Origin: Maricaulis sp039978735 | GTDB taxonomy: Bacteria; Pseudomonadota; Alphaproteobacteria; Caulobacterales; Maricaulaceae | Assembly: GCF_039978735.1 (NCBI RefSeq) | Contig: NZ_JBDWAS010000052.1 | Span: 115,697-179,696 of the forward strand | DNA length: 64,000 nt | Direction: 5' to 3' | Part shown: positions 58,456-64,000 of the stretch, in pieces | How the letters are laid out: each line of letters opens with the position of its first letter | Position numbering within the stretch: the first letter of the stretch is position 1 | The notes under the pieces: generated by a model | What the model was told of the DNA's origin: nothing | Database searches by the model: none | What the model saw: the letters and a program-made list of their open reading frames with translations, nothing else | Program-made: the position numbers and the translations under genes

Positions 58456-59571
58456 ATGGCCGTCCTGAACGAAGAACAGAGCATGCTGCGCGACATGGCG
58501 CGCGACTGGGCCAATGAGCAATCGCCGGTGAGCGCTTTCCGCAAGGTGCGCGACGCGGGCGAAGCGATCGGCTTTGATCCGAAAGTCTTTGCGGCCCAGG
58601 CCGAGATGGGCTGGGCCGGGGTGATCATTCCGGAAGCCTATGGCGGGTCGGATTTCGGCTATCTCAGCCTCGGCCTCGTGCTGGAGGAAACCGGCCGGAC
58701 GCTGACCGCGAGCCCGCTGGGCACGACGGCGCTGGCGGCGACAAGTGCGCTCCTGCTGGCCGGAAGCGAGGCGCAGAAACAGGCCTGGCTGCCGAAGATC
58801 GCGTCGGGCGATGTCATTGCGGCGCTTGCGGTAGACGAGGGCCCGCGCCACGACCCGTCGAAGATCGCCACGAAAGTCGAGAAATCCGGCGATGGCTGGA
58901 CGCTGAGCGGCACCAAGAAGTTTGTCGCGGAGGGGGATGGCGCGCACCTGTTCGTCGTTGCGGCGCAGACCGGCAGCGGTATCGGCCTCTTCCTGGTGCC
59001 GGCCGATGCCGAGGGTGTGAGCCGCGCTTCGCGCAATATGGTCGACGCCCGCAGCCATGCCGAAGTGGACTTCGATGCCGTCAAACTGGACAGCGATGCG
59101 CTGATCGGGCCGGAAGACGGCGCGGCTTTGCTCGATCAGGTGCTCGACCGGGCCCGGGCGGGTGTCGCGGCGGAGATGCTGGGCCTTGCGGTGCAGGCCT
59201 TCGACGACACGCTGGCCTATCTGAAAACCCGCGAACAGTTCGGCGAGATCCTGTCGCGCTTCCAGGCGCTGCAGCACCGCATGGCGCACCAATTCACCCA
59301 GATCGAGCTGATGCGCTCGGCCGTCGAGGGCGCGCTCGAGGCGATCGATGCGGACCGCGACGACATTGCCGCCAAGGTTTCGCTGGCCAAGGCGACGGCG
59401 TGCGACACGCTGCATCTGGTTTCGCGCGAGATGATCCAGCTGCATGGCGGGATCGGCATGACTGACGAACATCATGCCGGCTTTTACATCAAACGGGCCC
59501 GCATCCTCGAGAACGCCTGGGGCAATGCCGCCTTCCACCGGGAGCGCTTTGCGCGCCTGGCCGGGTATTGA
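58456..59571 (+). CDS. Acyl-CoA dehydrogenase, probable non-catalytic subunit
   Basis: A 371-residue acyl-CoA dehydrogenase-fold protein (EAYGGSDFGYLSLGLVLEET near residue 60, IQLHGGIGMTDEHHAGFYIK near the C-terminus). At the position of Glu253 of the neighbouring protein it has Ala233 in LLDQVLDRARAG, so it appears to lack the base. This matches the alpha2-beta2 dehydrogenases of steroid catabolism, where one subunit carries the catalytic Glu. That assignment is inference by eye alignment. The next gene overlaps its stop by 4 bp. Confidence 0.88.
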   Translation: MAVLNEEQSMLRDMARDWANEQSPVSAFRKVRDAGEAIGFDPKVFAAQAEMGWAGVIIPEAYGGSDFGYLSLGLVLEETGRTLTASPLGTTALAATSALLLAGSEAQKQAWLPKIASGDVIAALAVDEGPRHDPSKIATKVEKSGDGWTLSGTKKFVAEGDGAHLFVVAAQTGSGIGLFLVPADAEGVSRASRNMVDARSHAEVDFDAVKLDSDALIGPEDGAALLDQVLDRARAGVAAEMLGLAVQAFDDTLAYLKTREQFGEILSRFQALQHRMAHQFTQIELMRSAVEGALEAIDADRDDIAAKVSLAKATACDTLHLVSREMIQLHGGIGMTDEHHAGFYIKRARILENAWGNAAFHRERFARLAGY

Positions 59572-60881
59572 GCGGCGAACCCGACAGTCCTGCCCCGGCG
59601 GCCAACCGCGTGCGTGCGGATGGCGGCGCGGGGCGGGAGCGTGCCTATGACCGGTTTGTCGAAGGCAATCTGAAGCGGAACTACGTCGCGCATTTCACGC
59701 ACGGCATGCTGGGCATGACGGGCTTCCGCCTGATCTTCGCGCCTACCTTTGTGCCGGCCTATCTGCACATGCTGACCGGTTCGCCCTTCATGGTCGGGCT
59801 GGGCCAGGCGCTGATCCAGGCCGGGGCGATCGCCTCGCCGGTCATGGGCGCGGCGCAGATCGAGCATCGCCGCCATGTCATGCCGGCGGCAATGACAATC
59901 GGCGTGCTGATGCGCCTGCAGCTGCTGGGGCTGGCGCTCGCCGGCTGGTTCCTGACCGGGCATGTCCTGCTGCTGGCGACCTTCCTCTTCCTCTTCCTGT
60001 TCGGCTTCTTCCTGGGCTCCCAGCGGGTCGCTTTCCAGGTCGTGCTGGCCAAGGTGATCCCGATCCGCCTGCGCGGACGGTTGCAGGCCTGGCGCAACCT
60101 CGCCGGCGGGGCGATCGCGGCGGGGCTGTCCTGGTGGGCCGGGGTGTATCTCATCGACCCGAATGTGTTCGGCAATGGCTATGCGACCACTTTCATGGTC
60201 GCCTTCCTGCTGACGAGTGCAGGCCTGGCCGCACTCTGGCTATTCATGCGGGAGCCCAGCAGTCCGACCGTGAAGACCCAGATGGGCATGATCGACCGTA
60301 TCCGGGAATTCCCGGTGCTGCTGGCCGACCGGGACTACCGGAACTTCCTCCTCTCCCTGGTCTTCGCGACCATGGGCCGGATCGCCATCCCCTTCTGTAT
60401 CATCCATGCGGGCCGGCAGATGGAGGTGGACGGGGCTGCGATCGGACTGTTTTCGCTGGCCTTCCTCGGCGCCGACACGGCAACGAATCTGATCTGGGGC
60501 ACGATGGGGGACCGCTACGGCTTCCGGATCACCTTTATCGGCACGCTGATTGTCTGGCTGGTGTCGCTGGGCGCGATGATCACGGCGGTGGCGCCCTGGC
60601 AATTCCTGCTCGCCTTCTTCGGTCTGGGGGCAGCTATGTCCGGAAACATGATGAGCGTGACGACGCTCGTGCTCGAATTCGGCCACCGTGACGACATTCC
60701 CATGCGCCTGGCCCTGTCGACGACGGCAGAGACCTCGGTTGCGACCGTTGGCCCACTCGTGGGCGGAGTGATCGCGGCGACGCTCGGGCTGGCTCCCGTC
60801 TTTGTCCTGTCGATGGTTTGCCTGGCAATAGCGCTTTGCATTCTCGTGTTGGGAGTACGCGAACCGCGTCATCTGAAATAA
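59568..60881 (+). CDS. MFS transporter
   Basis: A 437-residue protein with about 12 membrane spans. Visible MFS features are FFLGSQRVAFQVVLAKVIPI followed by RLRGRLQAWRN, and a loop GTMGDRYGFRITF near residue 305, equivalent to the DxxxR loop. The TTG at 59568 overlaps the upstream stop (TTGA); no ATG precedes the first span closely. It ends the catabolic operon. The substrate may be the same compound or an efflux product; no closer family is recognised. Confidence 0.82.
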   Translation: MSGEPDSPAPAANRVRADGGAGRERAYDRFVEGNLKRNYVAHFTHGMLGMTGFRLIFAPTFVPAYLHMLTGSPFMVGLGQALIQAGAIASPVMGAAQIEHRRHVMPAAMTIGVLMRLQLLGLALAGWFLTGHVLLLATFLFLFLFGFFLGSQRVAFQVVLAKVIPIRLRGRLQAWRNLAGGAIAAGLSWWAGVYLIDPNVFGNGYATTFMVAFLLTSAGLAALWLFMREPSSPTVKTQMGMIDRIREFPVLLADRDYRNFLLSLVFATMGRIAIPFCIIHAGRQMEVDGAAIGLFSLAFLGADTATNLIWGTMGDRYGFRITFIGTLIVWLVSLGAMITAVAPWQFLLAFFGLGAAMSGNMMSVTTLVLEFGHRDDIPMRLALSTTAETSVATVGPLVGGVIAATLGLAPVFVLSMVCLAIALCILVLGVREPRHLK

Positions 60882-60946
60882 GTTGACGTTTACGGAAGCG
60901 GCAACTCGAATATCCAATAATAACTAGCTATATCGATGTATCTTTC

Positions 60947-60959
60947 TTGACGGCGTCAA
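60947..60959. promoter_or_regulatory. TTGACGGCGTCAA palindrome before TonB receptor gene
   Basis: A perfect 13-bp palindrome with central G in an AT-rich 148-bp gap. It lies about 70 bp upstream of the receptor ATG, so it could be an operator or overlap a -35 box (TTGACG). Confidence 0.45.
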
Positions 60960-61029
60960 ATCTCATTGCTCTAATCGAATGCGCGGTATGTAAAAAATCA
61001 TAAGCAGCCGCTCAGTCTGGGAGGAGATT

Positions 61030-63963
61030 ATGACTGTGAAGGGTCTCATGCGTGCAAGCAGCGCGCTGACAGCCCTTGCGTTGACTGCGGGGCTTGGCTC
61101 TGCGGCATTGGCGCAAGATGACGCCCAGGGGCGTCAGGACGACGATGTCATCATCGTCACAGGTTCCGTTATCCAGGGGACACCCGAGAACGCCGCCCTG
61201 CCGGTGGATGTTCTCTCGTCGGAAGAACTCGCGCGGCTGGGCAATCCCTCGCCGGTCGAGCTGCTCAAGGCGCTGCCGGTTTCCAGCGGCGTTATCGGCG
61301 ACACGAACCAGTTCGACAGCCGGTCGCAGGCGACCGAGGGCATGGCATCGGTAAACCTGCGCGGCCTCAGCCCGCAGCGTACGCTGGTCCTGCTCAACAA
61401 CCGGCGCCTGGTGCCGGCGGGGACGGGGGTTCCCTTCGTCGACATCAACCTGCTGCCGCAGGCGGCCATCGGCCGGATCGAGATCCTGAAGGACGGTGCG
61501 GCGGCGATCTACGGGTCGGACGCCATCGGCGGCGTGGTGAACTTCATCACGCGTTCTGATCAGGACGGCTTCCGGGCCGGCGGGGACTACACCTTCATCG
61601 ACGGCAGTTCGGGCGACTACACCGTGCACGGCAGCTGGGGGCGGCAGGGCGATAGTTACAGCATCCTGCTGGCAGCCGGTTATCAGCATCGCGACGAACT
61701 GCTTGCGGTCGATCGCGACTTCGCTGTCATGGACTTCGAAAGAAATCCTGAAGGCGGCTGGACCGGTGGCGGCAACCCCGCAACCTTCCTGCCTCTGGGT
61801 GTGATCCCGGGGGTCGGTGTTGCGCCGATCGGCGGGCTTCGCGCCGACCCGCAATGTGCGGCCCAGGGCGGCTATGTCACCGCGGCCGGCTGGTGCCGGA
61901 CGCAATATACCGGCTTCGACGCCCTCGTTGAGGAAGAGGATCGCTACCAGCTCTACGGTCAGCTCGATGTCGAGATCGCCGAAGGCCTCGACTGGGACAT
62001 CAGCCTGCTCTACGGCAATGACGAGATCCCGCACTACCGGACCTCGCCGATGTACCTGCTCACCCAGGCGCCGTCCGCGATTCCCGAGGTCGGCGGTTCG
62101 CCCAGCGGCTTTATCGTTCCGGGGAACAATCCGGGTTTCATCGAGATGGTGACCAACAATCCGGGCATCGTTCCTGCGGGCACTGTTGCGGCCCTTTTCC
62201 CGACCCTTCTGTTCCGGCCGCTGCTGGCGGGCGGTAACCCGGCCTTTATCGGCAATCCGGACGATCTGGGTGCGTCTACCGGGCGCCGCGAGAATGAGAG
62301 TTTCCGCATCTCGTCCGGCCTGACCGGGCAGATCTCGGACTCGCTGCAGTTTCAGGCGTCGGTCACTTATCACAAGTTCGAGCGCTATTTCGACGGATAC
62401 GACTCCTTCGGTGACCGCGTGCAGCTCGCGCTGCGCGGCTTCGGTGGTCCGAATTGCGATCCGACGACCTCGGCGCCCGGTACGGGCGGCTGTCTGTGGC
62501 TCAACCCGTTTGGCAATCAGGTGAGCGGCGCCAATCCCAACACGCCCGAGCTGATCAACTGGTTCTTCGTCCAGTCGACCAGCTTCCTGGAGACCGAGCT
62601 TTTCGTGGCCGACTTCACCCTGTCCGGCGATACCGGCTGGGAGCTGGCCGGCGGGCCGGTGCTCTTCGGGGCCGGAGCGCAGTACCGCAAGAACGACTTT
62701 GCGGCGACCTATGGTGCCAACAACAATATCGCGGTGAATCCCTGCCGCGATACGCCGGTCACCGGGTCGACATCCTGTGCTCAGCAGAACGGGGCGCTGG
62801 CCTTCCTCGGATCGAATGCCGACTCGCAGGCGGACAATGATGTCTATGCCTTCTTCGGCGAGCTGCAGCTGCCGGTGACGGACGACTTCAACGTCCAGCT
62901 GGCGGCCCGCTTCGAGGATTATGGCGGGGAAACCGGATCGACCTTCGATCCCAAGATCACGGCGCGCTGGCAGATCACCGACACCTTCGCCCTGCGGGGT
63001 TCGGCCGGTACGACGTTCCGCGGCCCGCCGGCGCAGCAATTGTCCGACCGGAATGTGACATCGCTGCAGGTGATCGCGAACAGCTTCCGCCCGGTCGATG
63101 TCTACGGCAATCCGGCGTTGTCGCCGGAGACCGCGACGAACTACTCGATCGGTCTGCTGATCGATACGGGCGCCTTTACCGCCAGCATCGACTACTTCCG
63201 CTACGAGATCGAGGATACGATCACCACCGAGCCGCTTTCCGGCATGGTGGCGACCATGTTCGCCGATCCCGCAAACTGCACGGATGCGGCATTCACGGCC
63301 TTGCGTGAGCGCTTCCAGTTCAATGATGGCGGCGGTGTGCCCGGCGCCGGTACGTGTGCTGTCGGGAATATTTCCCGGGTGCGGACCGGCTGGGTGAATG
63401 GTGGCGACCTGACCAGTTCCGGTGTCGACTTCATCGTCAATTACGACTTTGGCGATGTGCTGGGCGGCCAGCTCAATGCCGGCGTCACGGCCACCTACAT
63501 GCTCGGCAACGAGCTGGGTGAGGAAACGGTCGAGGGCATTGTTGTTCAGGACGGGTTCGACGGTGTCGGCTACCTGAACTTCCAGACCACTGCCTATCCG
63601 GTGCCGGAATGGAAGGCGCGCGGATTTGTCGAATACACCTACGGCAATTTCGATGCGCGGCTGACGATGAACTATATCGACAGCTATCGCGACCAGCGTG
63701 CCGACAGCGGCACGGGTCCGTTCGCGCCCAATGCCAACATCCCCGGTGCGCCGGTGCTGATGCAGGGTGCGACGATCGACAGCCAGGTCACGACGGACTT
63801 CAACCTGATCTACAATTTCGGCGAGGCGACGACCCTGTCGTTCACCGCGTTGAACATCACGGATGAAGATCCCAGCTTCGCGCGGCTGGACTACAATTAC
63901 GATCCGTTCACCGGCAATCCGCTTGGCCGGGTCTTCCGCGTGGGGGTCAATACCGAGTTCTAG
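61030..63963 (+). CDS. TonB-dependent receptor (large)
   Basis: A 977-residue outer-membrane receptor. The signal peptide runs to GLGSAALAQ and the TonB box is DVIIVTGSV. The plug has PVDVLSSEELARLG, VNLRGLSPQRTLVLLNNRRL and IEILKDGAAAIYGSDAIGG. The very long barrel contains cysteine pairs in external loops (GPNCDPTTSAPGTGGC; NPCRDTPVTGSTSC) and ends in FRVGVNTEF. This is the type of receptor seen for peptides, complex lipids or glycans in alphaproteobacteria. GGGAGGAG precedes the ATG. It follows the catabolic operon by 148 bp, with its own likely promoter. Confidence 0.93.
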   Translation: MTVKGLMRASSALTALALTAGLGSAALAQDDAQGRQDDDVIIVTGSVIQGTPENAALPVDVLSSEELARLGNPSPVELLKALPVSSGVIGDTNQFDSRSQATEGMASVNLRGLSPQRTLVLLNNRRLVPAGTGVPFVDINLLPQAAIGRIEILKDGAAAIYGSDAIGGVVNFITRSDQDGFRAGGDYTFIDGSSGDYTVHGSWGRQGDSYSILLAAGYQHRDELLAVDRDFAVMDFERNPEGGWTGGGNPATFLPLGVIPGVGVAPIGGLRADPQCAAQGGYVTAAGWCRTQYTGFDALVEEEDRYQLYGQLDVEIAEGLDWDISLLYGNDEIPHYRTSPMYLLTQAPSAIPEVGGSPSGFIVPGNNPGFIEMVTNNPGIVPAGTVAALFPTLLFRPLLAGGNPAFIGNPDDLGASTGRRENESFRISSGLTGQISDSLQFQASVTYHKFERYFDGYDSFGDRVQLALRGFGGPNCDPTTSAPGTGGCLWLNPFGNQVSGANPNTPELINWFFVQSTSFLETELFVADFTLSGDTGWELAGGPVLFGAGAQYRKNDFAATYGANNNIAVNPCRDTPVTGSTSCAQQNGALAFLGSNADSQADNDVYAFFGELQLPVTDDFNVQLAARFEDYGGETGSTFDPKITARWQITDTFALRGSAGTTFRGPPAQQLSDRNVTSLQVIANSFRPVDVYGNPALSPETATNYSIGLLIDTGAFTASIDYFRYEIEDTITTEPLSGMVATMFADPANCTDAAFTALRERFQFNDGGGVPGAGTCAVGNISRVRTGWVNGGDLTSSGVDFIVNYDFGDVLGGQLNAGVTATYMLGNELGEETVEGIVVQDGFDGVGYLNFQTTAYPVPEWKARGFVEYTYGNFDARLTMNYIDSYRDQRADSGTGPFAPNANIPGAPVLMQGATIDSQVTTDFNLIYNFGEATTLSFTALNITDEDPSFARLDYNYDPFTGNPLGRVFRVGVNTEF

Positions 63964-64000
63964 GTGTTGCCTGCCCGGACAAGAAGAAGGGCCCGGGCGT

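Noticed and set aside
63970..64000. Possible terminator after the last TonB receptor gene
   Set aside because: A GGCCCGGGCG-type half-stem starts at the window edge, but the other arm lies outside, so it cannot be supported.

Overview
The window looks like a chromosomal segment of a GC-rich, aerobic, heterotrophic alphaproteobacterium. TonB-dependent receptors, acyl-CoA catabolic genes, and compact overlapping genes with several TTG/GTG starts are all consistent with a Maricaulis/Hyphomonas/Caulobacter-type organism, but the genus is inference. No rRNA, tRNA, CRISPR array, transposase or integrase was recognised.

Layout. (1) 1-2137 is a small accessory zone at the 3' end of leuB. It holds a decayed DUF3800 gene, a GFA-family gene and a Phd/PemK-type toxin-antitoxin pair. 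These are separated by two extra partial copies of the leuB 3' end in the same orientation as leuB. (2) 2142-12532 is one minus-strand run carrying the leucine/isoleucine/valine genes ilvD-ilvC-ilvB-ilvN-leuA-ilvE-leuC-leuD-leuB, mostly with overlapping ends. It is preceded by a leader peptide with 12 consecutive Leu/Val/Ile codons and a strong intrinsic terminator, which is the layout of transcription attenuation. (3) 12967-19754 holds a DUF454 membrane protein, an ammonium transporter with a TorF-like porin, and a YCF48-like protein overlapping a large zinc metalloprotease. (4) 19848-22114 is a moaA-moaD-moaE-moaC molybdopterin operon, divergent from gltD-gltB (glutamate synthase), followed by pyrophosphatase and a terminator.

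(5) 29349-33602 holds a CrtI/PYROXD2-like FAD protein, an AtaL-like SRPBCC protein and an NmrA-like reductase divergent from a LysR regulator. (6) 33645-40658 is an acyl-CoA module (two MaoC-like proteins, an acyl-CoA ligase, a crotonase, a TetR regulator) divergent from an alpha/beta hydrolase overlapping a TonB receptor. (7) 40772-49187 is a run of small regulatory and membrane genes: a hydrolase, a BlaI-like repressor, an ArsR+AHSA1 pair with a clear operator, LuxR+DUF4199, DUF2254, 4-hydroxyphenylpyruvate dioxygenase with a VOC protein and divergent MarR regulator, and a membrane sensor domain without an output domain. (8) 49288-51111 is typA/bipA. (9) 51196-63963 is a second catabolic island: a thiolase divergent from an acyl-CoA dehydrogenase, then a GPH-type transporter, an Ltp2-like thiolase with a DUF35 partner, two adjacent acyl-CoA dehydrogenases that look like catalytic and non-catalytic subunits, an MFS transporter and a large TonB receptor. 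Together these suggest uptake and beta-oxidation of a lipid-, sterol- or terpenoid-like compound; the substrate is unknown.

Most noteworthy are the repeated leuB tails bracketing cassettes, the complete attenuator in front of the combined ilv-leu operon, a 12-bp palindromic motif (TTGCG[G/C]TGCAGC) found in four separate intergenic regions, and the Ltp2/DUF35/paired acyl-CoA dehydrogenase island.
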